From an uncultured Bacillota bacterium (GTDB lineage: Bacteria; Bacillota; Clostridia; Tissierellales; Tepidimicrobiaceae): a stretch of 64,000 nt of DNA. The DNA is taken from NCBI GenBank assembly GCA_937967955.1, contig CALBUB010000015.1, positions 1 through 64,000 of the forward strand. The letters run 5' to 3'. Below, piece after piece: positions 44,204-52,984 of this stretch. How positions within the stretch are numbered: the first letter of the stretch is position 1; every line of letters begins with the position of its first letter. Below the pieces are notes generated by a model that did not search any database, was not told where the DNA came from, and saw only the letters and a list, made by a program, of their open reading frames with translations. The translations under genes and the position numbers were made by a program.

Positions 44204-45543
44204 TGGTTTTTGAAAGTCTATCTGAGAAACTGCAGAATGCACTGAGTAAACTTAGAAGCAAAGGAAAGCTTACCGAAAAAGATGTAGATGTTGCTATGAG
44301 GGAAGTTAGGCTTGCTCTTTTGGAAGCTGATGTTAATTATAAAGTAGTTAAAGATTTCGTAAAAAATGTAAAAAGCAGGGCAATTGGTACAGAAGTTATG
44401 GAAAGCTTGACTCCTGGGCAACAAGTTGTGAAAATTGTCAATGAAGAGCTAACTAATTTGATGGGAGAAAAGGAAGCAAAATTAAATTTTTCCCCTAAGC
44501 CTCCAACGGTTGTGTTAATGTGTGGTTTACAAGGTTCTGGTAAGACTACAACTTCAGGTAAATTAGCTTATAACCTATTAAAGCAAAATAAAAAACCTTT
44601 ATTAGTAGCTTGTGATATATACAGACCTGCAGCAATAAAGCAATTAGAAGTTGTAGGTGAAAAAGTAGGAGTGCCTGTTTTTACTATGGGGGATAAAATA
44701 AGTCCAGTAGATATAGCAAAAGCTGCTATTGAATATGGAAAGAAAAACAGCCATGATTGGATAATAATAGATACAGCTGGAAGATTACATGTAGATGAAG
44801 AACTTATGGAGGAATTACAGAACATTAAGGAAGCAGTTGAGCCAAATGAAATACTTTTAGTTGTAGATGCTATGACAGGTCAAGATGCTGTAAATGTTGC
44901 TCAAACTTTTAATGAAAGACTTGACATAACAGGTATTGTACTAACTAAACTAGATGGAGATGCAAGGGGTGGAGCTGCCTTATCCATAAGGGCAGTAACA
45001 GGTAAACCTATAAAATTTGTTGGTATGGGCGAAAAACTTGATCAGCTAGAGCCTTTCCATCCAGATAGAATGGCATCCAGAATACTAGGCATGGGTGATG
45101 TATTAAGCTTAATAGAAAAAGCCCAAGCATCTATTGATGAAAAGAAGGCTAAGGAATTAGAAAAAAAGATTCTGTCACAACAGTTTACCCTAGATGATTT
45201 CTTAGATCAAATAGAGCAAATGAGAAATTTAGGGCCATTAGATGAGATTTTAGGGATGCTTCCCGGTATTAACTCTAAGGCCTTAAAGAATATAGATATA
45301 GATGAAAAAGAAATAGTTAAAATCCAAGCTATAATCCAGTCTATGACTAAGGAGGAAAGAGCAAATCCTTCTATTATTGATAGTAGTAGGAGAAAGAGAA
45401 TAGCAAGAGGAAGTGGAACAACCGTACAAGATGTTAACAGACTTCTTAAGCAGTTTAAAGAAACTAAGAAGATGATGAAGAGATTCACTGATATGGGAAA
45501 AACTATGAAGAAAAAAGGGAGAAGAAAATTTCCCTTTTTCTAG
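44203..45543 (+). CDS. ffh: Signal recognition particle protein Ffh
   Basis: The SRP54 GTPase that binds signal sequences and 4.5S/6S-like scRNA. NG domain with 'GLQGSGKTTTSGKLAY' at 108, 'DIYRPAAIKQLEV', 'DTAGRLHVDEELM', 'TKLDGDARGG' and 'GMGEKLDQLEPFHPDRMASRILGMGD'. The M domain follows (~300-446) with 'SRRKRIARGSGTTVQDVNRLLKQF'. It is 446 aa and starts in the ylxM stop (TAATG). No scRNA gene is in the window. Confidence 0.97.
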   Translation: MVFESLSEKLQNALSKLRSKGKLTEKDVDVAMREVRLALLEADVNYKVVKDFVKNVKSRAIGTEVMESLTPGQQVVKIVNEELTNLMGEKEAKLNFSPKPPTVVLMCGLQGSGKTTTSGKLAYNLLKQNKKPLLVACDIYRPAAIKQLEVVGEKVGVPVFTMGDKISPVDIAKAAIEYGKKNSHDWIIIDTAGRLHVDEELMEELQNIKEAVEPNEILLVVDAMTGQDAVNVAQTFNERLDITGIVLTKLDGDARGGAALSIRAVTGKPIKFVGMGEKLDQLEPFHPDRMASRILGMGDVLSLIEKAQASIDEKKAKELEKKILSQQFTLDDFLDQIEQMRNLGPLDEILGMLPGINSKALKNIDIDEKEIVKIQAIIQSMTKEERANPSIIDSSRRKRIARGSGTTVQDVNRLLKQFKETKKMMKRFTDMGKTMKKKGRRKFPFF

Positions 45544-45580
45544 ATAGATATTTATAACAGAAAATAGAGGAGGTGTAAAG

Positions 45581-45847
45581 ATGGCTGTAAAAATAAGATT
45601 AAAAAGAATGGGTGCCAAGAAAAGGCCTTTTTATAGAATTGTAGTTGCAGATTCTCGCTCACCAAGAGATGGCCGTTTTATTGAAGAAATAGGATATTAC
45701 AACCCATTAACTGATCCTATAACAGTTAAGATTGACGATGAAAAGGCTATCAAATGGTTAAACAATGGAGCAAAACCTACAGATACTGTTGACAGGCTAT
45801 TTAAAGAAAATGGAATCTATGAAAAAAGAAATGAAAAGGCAGAATAA
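45581..45847 (+). CDS. rpsP: 30S ribosomal protein S16
   Basis: An 88-aa ribosomal protein: '[41 protein letters not shown]' is the S16 signature. GAGGTG upstream of the ATG. It lies 37 bases after ffh and 21 before khpA, the usual order. Confidence 0.97.
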   Translation: MAVKIRLKRMGAKKRPFYRIVVADSRSPRDGRFIEEIGYYNPLTDPITVKIDDEKAIKWLNNGAKPTDTVDRLFKENGIYEKRNEKAE

Positions 45848-45868
45848 TAGCTTTAGGAGGTGTAGCAA

Positions 45869-46099
45869 GTGGGTGAATTAGTTGAAATAATAGCAAAGGC
45901 GCTAGTAGACAATCCAGATCAAGTAGAGGTAAATGAAGTAGAAGGGACTCAATCAATAATCATAGAACTAAAAGTAGCAGAAGAAGATATGGGTAAAATC
46001 ATTGGAAAACAAGGAAGGATAGCAAAAGCTATTAGAACTGTTGTTAAAGCAGCTGCAATTAAGGAAAATAAAAGAGTAGTAGTTGAAATTTTACAGTAA
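45869..46099 (+). CDS. khpA: KH-domain RNA-binding protein KhpA (YlqC)
   Basis: A 76-aa single KH domain with the GxxG loop in '[22 protein letters not shown]'. KhpA pairs with KhpB/Jag to bind RNAs affecting cell elongation. GTG start at 45869 after AGGAGGTG. Bacillus has ylqD between this gene and rimM; here only a hairpin-containing gap is present. Confidence 0.94.
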   Translation: MGELVEIIAKALVDNPDQVEVNEVEGTQSIIIELKVAEEDMGKIIGKQGRIAKAIRTVVKAAAIKENKRVVVEILQ

Positions 46100-46107
46100 T
46101 TGATACT

Positions 46108-46138
46108 AAGGGTGCCTGTTAAAGGATAGGGTACCCTT
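46108..46138 (+). other. Hairpin between khpA and rimM
   Basis: AAGGGTGCC pairs with GGTACCCTT (nine pairs, one G-U) around a ~13-base loop. The T-poor sequence after it (TCTGTATAAATGG) does not look like a terminator, so a leader or processing element for rimM-trmD is as likely. Confidence 0.4.
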
Positions 46139-46162
46139 TCTGTATAAATGGCAGGTGAGTAT

Positions 46163-46666
46163 ATGGATTATATAAAAGTTGGAAGGATCACAAATACTCA
46201 TGGAATAAAAGGAGAATTAAGAGTATTTCCTTTAACAGATAATATAGAGAGGTTTAATGATTTAAAAATAGTTTATTTGGGAGATAATAAGGAAAAAGTG
46301 GAAATTGAAGATGTAAAGTATCATAAGGGCCTAGCAATAATTAAATTTAAAGAATTTGACAATATTAATCAAGTCTTAAAATTTAAGGATGAATTTGTAT
46401 ATATAGATGCTGAAGACAAAGTCCAATTGCCAGAAGACCATTATTTCATCTTTGATATTGTAGATTGTACAGTATATGATACTGTGGGTAATAAAATAGG
46501 AGTAGTAACCGATGTCCTACTGTACTCAGCTAACGATGTATATGTGGTAAAAGCTCATGACAAAGATAAAGAATATTTAATTCCAGCAGTAAAAGAATTT
46601 GTTAAAGAGGTTGATATACAAAATAAAAAAATAATAATAGACCCTATTGAGGGAATGATAGAATGA
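46163..46666 (+). CDS. rimM: 16S rRNA processing protein RimM
   Basis: RimM binds S19 and aids 30S head maturation. '[23 protein letters not shown]' opens the RimM N domain, and the PRC-barrel domain begins near residue 92 ('[28 protein letters not shown]'). ATG 46163 has GGTGAG upstream and gives 167 aa. Its stop overlaps the trmD start by four bases (ATGA). Confidence 0.95.
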   Translation: MDYIKVGRITNTHGIKGELRVFPLTDNIERFNDLKIVYLGDNKEKVEIEDVKYHKGLAIIKFKEFDNINQVLKFKDEFVYIDAEDKVQLPEDHYFIFDIVDCTVYDTVGNKIGVVTDVLLYSANDVYVVKAHDKDKEYLIPAVKEFVKEVDIQNKKIIIDPIEGMIE

Positions 46667-47388
46667 GAATAGATATACTTACTTTATTTCCTGATTTTTT
46701 TAATACTTTTAAAGAGTGGAGTATTATAGGTAGGGCAATAGATAGAGGTATATTTTCTCTAAATATAATTAATATCAGAGATTTTTCTAAGGATAAACAT
46801 AAGAGAGTAGATGATTATCCTTTTGGTGGAGGCCCTGGTATGATAATGAAGCCAGAGCCTATTTATGACGCTATTTTTAGCGTAAAAAGTAATGAAGCCC
46901 TAGTTATTTATCTTTCACCCCAAGGAAAAGTTTTTAATCAAGAATTAGCTAAGACGCTATCTAAAGAAAAACACTTAATACTATTGTGTGGCCATTATGA
47001 AGGAATAGATAATAGAATAGTAGAAAATTATGTTGATATGGAAATATCCATTGGAGATTATGTATTAACAGGTGGGGAAATACCTGCTATGGTATTAATA
47101 GATTCTATTGTGAGGCTACTTCCTGGAGTTTTAAGTAGTGAAGTAGCTTACATGGATGAGTCTCATTATAATGGCTTATTAGAGTATCCACAATATACAA
47201 GACCTAGAGTTTTTAATGGTTTAGCTGTACCTGAAGTATTACTTTCAGGTAATCATAAAAAAATTAAGGAATGGAGAGAGTATCAAGCTTTAAAAAATAC
47301 TCTTTTAAAAAGGCCCGACTTGTTAGAAAAGCGTAAACTATCAGAAAAGGAATTAGAAATACTAGAAAGAATAAAAAAATTAAAATAA
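46663..47388 (+). CDS. trmD: tRNA (guanine-37-N1)-methyltransferase
   Basis: Adds m1G37 to prevent frameshifting. The SPOUT trefoil-knot motifs are intact: '[15 protein letters not shown]', '[18 protein letters not shown]', '[33 protein letters not shown]'. It is 241 aa. The overlap with rimM implies coupled translation. Confidence 0.97.
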   Translation: MRIDILTLFPDFFNTFKEWSIIGRAIDRGIFSLNIINIRDFSKDKHKRVDDYPFGGGPGMIMKPEPIYDAIFSVKSNEALVIYLSPQGKVFNQELAKTLSKEKHLILLCGHYEGIDNRIVENYVDMEISIGDYVLTGGEIPAMVLIDSIVRLLPGVLSSEVAYMDESHYNGLLEYPQYTRPRVFNGLAVPEVLLSGNHKKIKEWREYQALKNTLLKRPDLLEKRKLSEKELEILERIKKLK

Positions 47389-47394
47389 TTGAAG

Positions 47395-47423
47395 TTGTTT
47401 TTTAAATCCACATATGTTATAAT
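47395..47423 (+). promoter_or_regulatory. Sigma-A promoter for rplS
   Basis: TTGTTT and TATAAT with 17-base spacing and an extended TGT before the -10. Initiation near 47430 gives a leader of ~70 bases. Confidence 0.65.
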
Positions 47424-47427
47424 ACTC

Positions 47428-47490
47428 ACCGTATGAAACTACGGATGGTCCTCTGTCGTAATAGCGGCATGAACATCTATGTAGAAGGGA
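47428..47490 (+). ncRNA. Putative L19 leader (autoregulatory 5' structure of rplS)
   Basis: The leader begins with CCGTA-TGAAAC-TACGG, then a GATG/CATC helix enclosing TGTCG-TAATAG-CGGCA, ending just before the GGGAGG ribosome site. Structured leaders before rplS are a known family in low-GC gram-positives. The stems are visible; assignment to that family is from position and layout. Confidence 0.6.
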
Positions 47491-47499
47491 GGTTTAGTC

Positions 47500-47847
47500 A
47501 TGGATATTATCAGAGCAATAGAAGCTGAACAGATGAAAGAAAATATACCAGCTTTCAATGTTGGTGATACTGTTAAAGTTCACTATAGGGTAAAAGAAGG
47601 AAATAGAGAAAGAATCCAAGTATTTGAAGGAACTGTTTTAAAGAGACAAGGTGGAGGAATTAGAGAAACATTTACTGTAAGAAGAGTTTCTTACGGTGTA
47701 GGCGTAGAAAGAACCTTCCCATTACATTCACCAAGAGTTGAGAAGATTGAAGTAACTAGAAGAGGTAGAGTAAGAAGAGCCAAGCTTTATTACTTAAGAG
47801 AAAGAGAAGGTAAGGCGGCTAGAGTAAAGGAAAAGAAGAGATATTAA
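47500..47847 (+). CDS. rplS: 50S ribosomal protein L19
   Basis: A 115-aa ribosomal protein with '[60 protein letters not shown]'. GGGAGG precedes the ATG. It has its own promoter, leader and terminator, so its expression can be set independently of rimM-trmD. Confidence 0.97.
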   Translation: MDIIRAIEAEQMKENIPAFNVGDTVKVHYRVKEGNRERIQVFEGTVLKRQGGGIRETFTVRRVSYGVGVERTFPLHSPRVEKIEVTRRGRVRRAKLYYLREREGKAARVKEKKRY

Positions 47848-47852
47848 TAAAC

Positions 47853-47877
47853 TGGGACTTTTATAGTCCCTTTTTAT
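47853..47877 (+). terminator. Terminator after rplS
   Basis: GGGACT (47854-47859) pairs with AGTCCC (47865-47870), followed by TTTTTATTTA. Confidence 0.75.
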
Positions 47878-47900
47878 TTACTTTAAAAGCAGGTGATAAT

Positions 47901-48749
47901 ATGAATATAAATTGGTACCCTGGCCATATGAAGAAAACAAAGGAAGCAATCAAAAAAAGCCTTCCTTTAATCGATATAGTATATGAAGTGGTAGATGCTA
48001 GAATTCCAGTAAGCAGCCAAAATCCAGATATAGACAATATAATTGGAAACAAACCGAGAATTAAGATTTTAAATAAGTCAGATTTGGCTAATGAAAAGGC
48101 TAACAAAATGTGGATAGAATTTTTTAAAAAAAAAGGTATTCCCGCTGTTTTAGTTGATTCTTTAAACAATAAAGGTATAAATCATATTATTGACATGTCT
48201 AATAGTTTAACCTATGAAAAGAGAAAAAAATTAGCAGCAAAAGGCATAAAAAGTAAAGTTGTAAGGGTAATGATTGTAGGCATTCCCAATGTGGGAAAGT
48301 CAACTCTAATCAATAGTTTGTCTAAGCGAAAGGGAGCAAAAGTTGGAAATAAACCTGGTGTTACTAGGGCTAACCAGTGGATAAAAGCTAAGGGTAATAT
48401 TGAACTATTAGATACACCAGGTATACTATGGCCTAAATTTCAAGATAAAAATGTAGCATTAAACTTAGCTTTTACAGGGGCTATAAAGGATGAATTGTTA
48501 GATATAGAAACTTTAACCATTAAGCTGGTAGAGAAATTAAATTCTATATCAGAGGAATATATTGAAGAACGTTACAAAGTTTCTGTTAAGGATAAGAGTG
48601 CCTATGATATTATACTAGAAATAGGTAAAAAAAGAGGTTGTATAGTAACAGGTGGAGAGGTTGATTTTAGTAAGGCTTGTAATATAATTTTAGATGAATT
48701 TAGGAAAGGAATCATTGGTAGAATTACTTTGGAGTTGCCTGAGAAATAG
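47901..48749 (+). CDS. rbgA: Ribosome biogenesis GTPase RbgA (YlqF)
   Basis: RbgA promotes late 50S assembly. It is a circularly permuted GTPase: 'NINWYPGHMKKTKEAI' opens the protein, G4 'LNKSDL' is near residue 57, and G1 'GIPNVGKSTLIN' follows at ~127, with 'LLDTPGILWPKF' after it. The C-terminal helical domain covers ~190-282. AGGTGATAAT precedes the ATG; 282 aa. It lies before rnhB, as in Bacillus. Confidence 0.95.
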   Translation: MNINWYPGHMKKTKEAIKKSLPLIDIVYEVVDARIPVSSQNPDIDNIIGNKPRIKILNKSDLANEKANKMWIEFFKKKGIPAVLVDSLNNKGINHIIDMSNSLTYEKRKKLAAKGIKSKVVRVMIVGIPNVGKSTLINSLSKRKGAKVGNKPGVTRANQWIKAKGNIELLDTPGILWPKFQDKNVALNLAFTGAIKDELLDIETLTIKLVEKLNSISEEYIEERYKVSVKDKSAYDIILEIGKKRGCIVTGGEVDFSKACNIILDEFRKGIIGRITLELPEK

Positions 48750-48761
48750 GGAGGTTTTATA

Positions 48762-49373
48762 TTGCTAGAAACTGAAAAAGAACTAAAGGATAAAGGCTAC
48801 AATTTAATTGCCTGTATTGACGAAGTAGGTAGAGGTTGTTTGGCTGGTGACGTAGTGGCTTGTGCAATTATAATGCCATTAGATAATATAGTTTCTGGGG
48901 TCAAAGATTCGAAAAAGCTTACTCCTAAAAAAAGAGAAAAATTATATTATGAAATATTAGATAAGGCCATAGCAGTAGGCTTTGGACAAGTTAGTCCAGC
49001 TATAATTGACCAAGTAAATATTAAGGAAAGCACTAAATTAGCAATGAAAAAAGCAGTAGAAAATATGAAAAACAAAAAAGGTGAAAAGGTAACTCCAGAC
49101 TATCTATTGATTGATGCTGAAAGTATTCCTGTTGATATACCCCAAGAAAGCATAGTTAAAGGGGATGAAAAGGTATATGGAATAGCTTGCGCTTCCATAG
49201 TAGCTAAAGTTTATAGAGATAAATTATGTGAAAAGTGGGGAAGTGAGTTTAAAGGATATAGTATAGAAAAGAATAAAGGTTACGGTACTAAAGAACACAG
49301 GGAGGCTATCAAAAAATTAGGTCCTTCCCCTATTCACAGGATGAGTTTTTTAGGCAATATTTTAAATAAATAA
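48762..49373 (+). CDS. rnhB: Ribonuclease HII
   Basis: Removes RNA from RNA-DNA hybrids and single ribonucleotides. Catalytic Asp20 and Glu21 lie in 'CIDEVGRGCLAG', further acidic residues are in 'YLLIDAE' and 'SIVAKVYRD'. It is 203 aa with a TTG start at 48762 after GGGAGG. Shorter than the Bacillus enzyme, which has an N-terminal extension, but complete for the family. Confidence 0.95.
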   Translation: MLETEKELKDKGYNLIACIDEVGRGCLAGDVVACAIIMPLDNIVSGVKDSKKLTPKKREKLYYEILDKAIAVGFGQVSPAIIDQVNIKESTKLAMKKAVENMKNKKGEKVTPDYLLIDAESIPVDIPQESIVKGDEKVYGIACASIVAKVYRDKLCEKWGSEFKGYSIEKNKGYGTKEHREAIKKLGPSPIHRMSFLGNILNK

Positions 49374-49389
49374 TAAAGGCTGTGAAAGT

Positions 49390-50739
49390 ATGAGAATTAA
49401 CACCAATCTATACTTTAATCAGCTATTAAAAGATGATTGGTTACAATTTATAGAAGAAGGAAACTTAATTTATGGAAAAATTGAGCAACTAGAAGGCCAA
49501 ACAGCGTGGATATATATTAAAGGCTTTGGTAGTATAAAAGCAGCTGTTGAAGGAGATATAAAAGAGCTTGTAGGCAAAAAGAATGTTGCTTTTGTCGTTA
49601 AATCTATAGAAGCAGACAAGATAAAATTAAAACTAGTATCCGATGAAGGTATAAAAGACAGGCCAGTGTCACATATAAGGGGAGAAAAATATTTATATAG
49701 TATATTAAAAAAATTTAATGTTAGAATTGATGAAACGGCTTTAGAGCTACTTGATAATTTTTTTAAGTATAACGTAAAAGCAGACAAAGAAAACTTCCAG
49801 GATGGAATCAATATATTGGATAAATTAAATCAAATTATCCATATGAAAGCTGATGATATAGTTGTATCAATTAATCCAAAAGAAACTACAGAAACTGTTA
49901 AAAAGCAAGATATAAGGAATTTATTTGTAGTAAGTGATGAGAAAGATGTTAATATTAAAGGGACTAGAATAGAAATAGACCCTTCTATAATAGAGGGGCT
50001 AAAAGAGGTAGGTCCAGATATACTAAAAATAGTAGCTTTTTTTGTTAAGCATAGAATAAAGCCTACATTGGATAACATAAGATTTTTCATTGAACTAAAT
50101 GAAAAGCCAGAATCATTTTTAAAAGATTATGAAATATTAAAAAAATTTTTAAATAATGAGTTTACAAATATTCATAAAAATATTATCATAAAAAATAAGA
50201 TGCAAAATCCCTTTGATGATGAAAGTAAAAAAGAATATATCCAATGGCTAAATGAAAAGATAGATTTTTTGGAAAGTAAAATTATAGATGGAGACGAGAA
50301 GGTATCTAAGGCTTTAAAAGAGTATATTGATAAAATTGGATTTATTAAAGAAATGAATAAGGAATTAATATTTATATACTTGCCTTTTAGTATAGAGAAG
50401 TCTCATAAAGATGGGATATTAACTTTAATAAAAAATAAGAAAAGAAAAGGTAAGCCTTTTCAAAATACTAATGTCTACATAAACTTAAATACTAATAGTT
50501 TTGGGGAATTAAAGATTATATGTAATATTATGGGTTTTCACATACATCTTAAATTTAGCAATATAAATAGGGAGTATGTAGACTTTTTTAAAACTAGAGA
50601 AGAAGAACTGATAAAACTTATAGAACCAACAGGCTATGAGATAGCTTCTATAACATACAATACTGATGATTCTATAAAGCTTTTAGATACACTAATTGAA
50701 AATCCTAATCCAATGTATTATTTAAATATAAAGGTGTAA
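49390..50739 (+). CDS. Hypothetical protein with FliK-like C-terminal region (YlqG position)
   Basis: A 449-aa protein of unknown function. The N-terminal ~100 residues look like a beta-rich domain ('NLIYGKIEQLEGQTAWIYIKGFGSIKA'). The middle is lysine-rich and helical. The C-terminal ~110 residues ('IYLPFSIEKSHKDGILTLI', 'NTNSFGELKIICNIMGFHIHLKF', 'LIEPTGYEIASITYN') follow the hydrophobic pattern of FliK hook-length-control C-terminal domains. It starts at ATG 49390 and lies 4 bases before a FlhB-C-like gene. Bacillus has ylqG-ylqH in the same place. The FliK link is an inference from pattern plus context. Confidence 0.6.
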   Translation: MRINTNLYFNQLLKDDWLQFIEEGNLIYGKIEQLEGQTAWIYIKGFGSIKAAVEGDIKELVGKKNVAFVVKSIEADKIKLKLVSDEGIKDRPVSHIRGEKYLYSILKKFNVRIDETALELLDNFFKYNVKADKENFQDGINILDKLNQIIHMKADDIVVSINPKETTETVKKQDIRNLFVVSDEKDVNIKGTRIEIDPSIIEGLKEVGPDILKIVAFFVKHRIKPTLDNIRFFIELNEKPESFLKDYEILKKFLNNEFTNIHKNIIIKNKMQNPFDDESKKEYIQWLNEKIDFLESKIIDGDEKVSKALKEYIDKIGFIKEMNKELIFIYLPFSIEKSHKDGILTLIKNKKRKGKPFQNTNVYINLNTNSFGELKIICNIMGFHIHLKFSNINREYVDFFKTREEELIKLIEPTGYEIASITYNTDDSIKLLDTLIENPNPMYYLNIKV

Positions 50740-50743
50740 GTTT

Positions 50744-51034
50744 ATGAATGCAAAAGAGAAGCTAAAAAAGAAAAAAGCTGTAGCCTTATCTTATAAAGAA
50801 GGATATGTTGCACCTAAAGTAGTGGCCAAAGGCAGAGGTTTGTTAGCTGAGAAAATTGTTGAAAAGGGCAAAGAAAAGGATGTTCATATATATAAGGATG
50901 AAAATTTAGTTGAAGAATTACTTAGGTTAGATTTAAATGAAGAAATTCCACCCAGCTTATACGAAGCGGTTGCCAAGATAATCCTTTTTGTTTATCAATT
51001 AGATAAAGAAAAGGAAGGGCATTATGAGAAATAA
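50744..51034 (+). CDS. FlhB C-terminal-domain-like protein (YlqH, export-switch family)
   Basis: This 96-aa protein aligns with the cytoplasmic part of FlhB/YscU export-gate proteins: 'AVALSYKEGYVAPKVVAKGRGLLAEKIVEKGKE' and 'LDLNEEIPPSLYEAVAKIILFVYQL'. The NPTH autocleavage motif and the whole membrane domain are missing: the protein begins where FlhB-C would begin after cleavage. AAGGTG precedes ATG 50744. It overlaps yraN by 11 bases. It may work with the FliK-like neighbour or substitute for a FlhB fragment, but the role is unproven. Confidence 0.85.
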   Translation: MNAKEKLKKKKAVALSYKEGYVAPKVVAKGRGLLAEKIVEKGKEKDVHIYKDENLVEELLRLDLNEEIPPSLYEAVAKIILFVYQLDKEKEGHYEK

Positions 51035-51380
51035 TTTTGAAAAAGGCATATTAGGAGAAAAAAAGGCTCAAGAATACCTAATATCTAGAGGATATGAAAT
51101 AAAGGAAACCAATTATAGGACAAAAATAGGTGAAATAGATATAATTGCAGAAAAAGCTAACATATTAGTTTTTGTCGAAGTAAAAACTAGAACAAATACA
51201 AATTTCGGCTTTCCTTATGAAGCTGTAAACAAGAGAAAGATAAACAAGATAGTCAAGTCTTCTCTAGTATATATTAAAGAAAAGGGTATTAGAAATTATC
51301 AGATAAGATACGACATAATTGAAGTTTTTCTTTATGACAAGACTAAAATCAACCATATAGAGAATGTTTTTTGTATGTAA
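51024..51380 (+). CDS. YraN family protein (UPF0102), putative endonuclease fold
   Basis: A 118-aa protein with the Holliday-resolvase-like pattern: 'EKGILGEKKAQEYLISRGYEI', 'YRTKIGEIDIIAEKANILVFVEVKTRTN' with D-(x)n-ExK, and 'INKIVKSSLVYI'. The function of the family is not established; it lies beside DNA-processing genes (comM, dprA, topA) as usual. ATG 51024 overlaps the previous gene, with GAAGGG upstream. Confidence 0.9.
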   Translation: MRNNFEKGILGEKKAQEYLISRGYEIKETNYRTKIGEIDIIAEKANILVFVEVKTRTNTNFGFPYEAVNKRKINKIVKSSLVYIKEKGIRNYQIRYDIIEVFLYDKTKINHIENVFCM

Positions 51381-51449
51381 ATATCAGAAAATAAGGTATT
51401 TTACCTATTACCCAGGGAATAGGAAATTATTATTTGTAAGGGTGAAAAT

Positions 51450-52979
51450 ATGTATTCAAAAATAAAGACCTGTATCCTACAAGGTTTAAATGGGCATGTT
51501 GTTGAGGTAGAAACGGATTTATCTAAAGGCTTACCCGTATTTAATATTGTAGGCCTTCCTGACACCTCCATAAAAGAATCCAAGGAAAGGGTAAGAACCG
51601 CTATAAAAAATAGCGGCTTTGATTTTCCATTGGCCAGAATTACAGTTAATCTGGCTCCGGCTAATTTGAAAAAAGAAGGCTCTCAATTAGATTTGGCTAT
51701 AGCAGTGGGACTTTTGAGCGCTATGGGCATTGTTGGAGATTTTGATTTTGAGAATACTACTTTCATTGGAGAACTTACCCTGGATGGTAGGATAAATCCT
51801 ATTGACGGTGCTTTACCTATTGTCATTTCCTTAAGGGAGCATAATATTAAACGCTGTATTGTTCCTTATGATAATAGGGATGAGGCTGCAATTGTAGAAG
51901 ATGTTGAGATAATACCAGTAAAAGACTTAGGAGAAGTTGTTGATTATTTAAATGGTGTAAAAGTTATAAAAGCATACAAAAATGAGAAGGCTTTATCTAT
52001 TGATGAAGATGAAGCTTATGAAGTTGATTTTAGCGATATAAAAGGCCAGGAAAGTTTAAAGAGGGCTTTAGAAGTAGCAGCTGCCGGTTCTCATAATGTA
52101 TTGATTATTGGCCCTCCTGGCGCAGGAAAAACCATGGCTGCAAGAAGGCTTTCTACTATATTACCAAATTTAACTTTTGAGGAGGCTATAGAGACAACTA
52201 AGATTTACAGTATAGCAGGTCTTTTGAAAGATAATGCCTTAATAACAAAAAGACCCTTTAGAGCTCCACATCATACATCTTCTGCCGTATCCCTTATTGG
52301 TGGTGGAAGGATACCTAAACCCGGAGAAGTATCTTTGGCTCATAACGGGGTTCTTTTTTTGGATGAAATTCTTGAATTTAAAAAAAGTGTATTAGAAGTA
52401 TTAAGACAGCCTATGGAGGATGGGGTAGTTACTATTTCTAGGGCAAATGCTACTTTAACTTACCCATCTAAATTTATGTTAGTTGCAAGTATGAATCCAT
52501 GTCCATGTGGTTATTATGGAGATCCCTATCATGAATGTACTTGTTCCCAAAATACTATTGATAGATATTTAAGTAAATTAAGCAGCCCTCTTTTAGATAG
52601 AATTGATATCCATATAGAGGTCCAGCCAGTTGCTTATACCGACTTGGTGGAAGGAAAGAAAGCAGAGACTTCAAAGGAAATTAGAAATAGAGTTAATAAG
52701 GCAAGACAAATACAACTTGAAAGATATAAAAAAGATAATATATACAGCAATTCTCAATTGAGTCCAAGGGATATAAAAAAATATTGTAAGCTTAGTAAAA
52801 ATGCTAAAGTTATAATGGAAGAAGCCTTTAAAAAGTATAGATTTAGTGCAAGAACGTATAATAAAATATTAAAAGTTGGCCGTACTATAGCAGACTTAGA
52901 CGGGGAAGAAGTAATACAGGAAAAGCATATTTTAGAAGCTATAAGGTATAGAACTATAGATAGGAAGTATTGGGGGTAG
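51450..52979 (+). CDS. comM: ComM/YifB family Mg-chelatase-like ATPase
   Basis: A AAA+ ATPase; ComM is a hexameric helicase that promotes branch migration during natural transformation. The N-terminal Lon-like domain (~1-170) has 'GLPDTSIKESKERVRTAIKNSGF'. The ATPase core has Walker A 'GPPGAGKTM' near 221, Walker B 'VLFLDEILEFK' and 'SMNPCPCGYYGD' with a zinc-like cysteine cluster. It is 509 aa. GGGTGA upstream. It overlaps no gene but ends 5 bases before dprA, which has a related role. Confidence 0.93.
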   Translation: MYSKIKTCILQGLNGHVVEVETDLSKGLPVFNIVGLPDTSIKESKERVRTAIKNSGFDFPLARITVNLAPANLKKEGSQLDLAIAVGLLSAMGIVGDFDFENTTFIGELTLDGRINPIDGALPIVISLREHNIKRCIVPYDNRDEAAIVEDVEIIPVKDLGEVVDYLNGVKVIKAYKNEKALSIDEDEAYEVDFSDIKGQESLKRALEVAAAGSHNVLIIGPPGAGKTMAARRLSTILPNLTFEEAIETTKIYSIAGLLKDNALITKRPFRAPHHTSSAVSLIGGGRIPKPGEVSLAHNGVLFLDEILEFKKSVLEVLRQPMEDGVVTISRANATLTYPSKFMLVASMNPCPCGYYGDPYHECTCSQNTIDRYLSKLSSPLLDRIDIHIEVQPVAYTDLVEGKKAETSKEIRNRVNKARQIQLERYKKDNIYSNSQLSPRDIKKYCKLSKNAKVIMEEAFKKYRFSARTYNKILKVGRTIADLDGEEVIQEKHILEAIRYRTIDRKYWG

Positions 52980-52984
52980 AGGTT

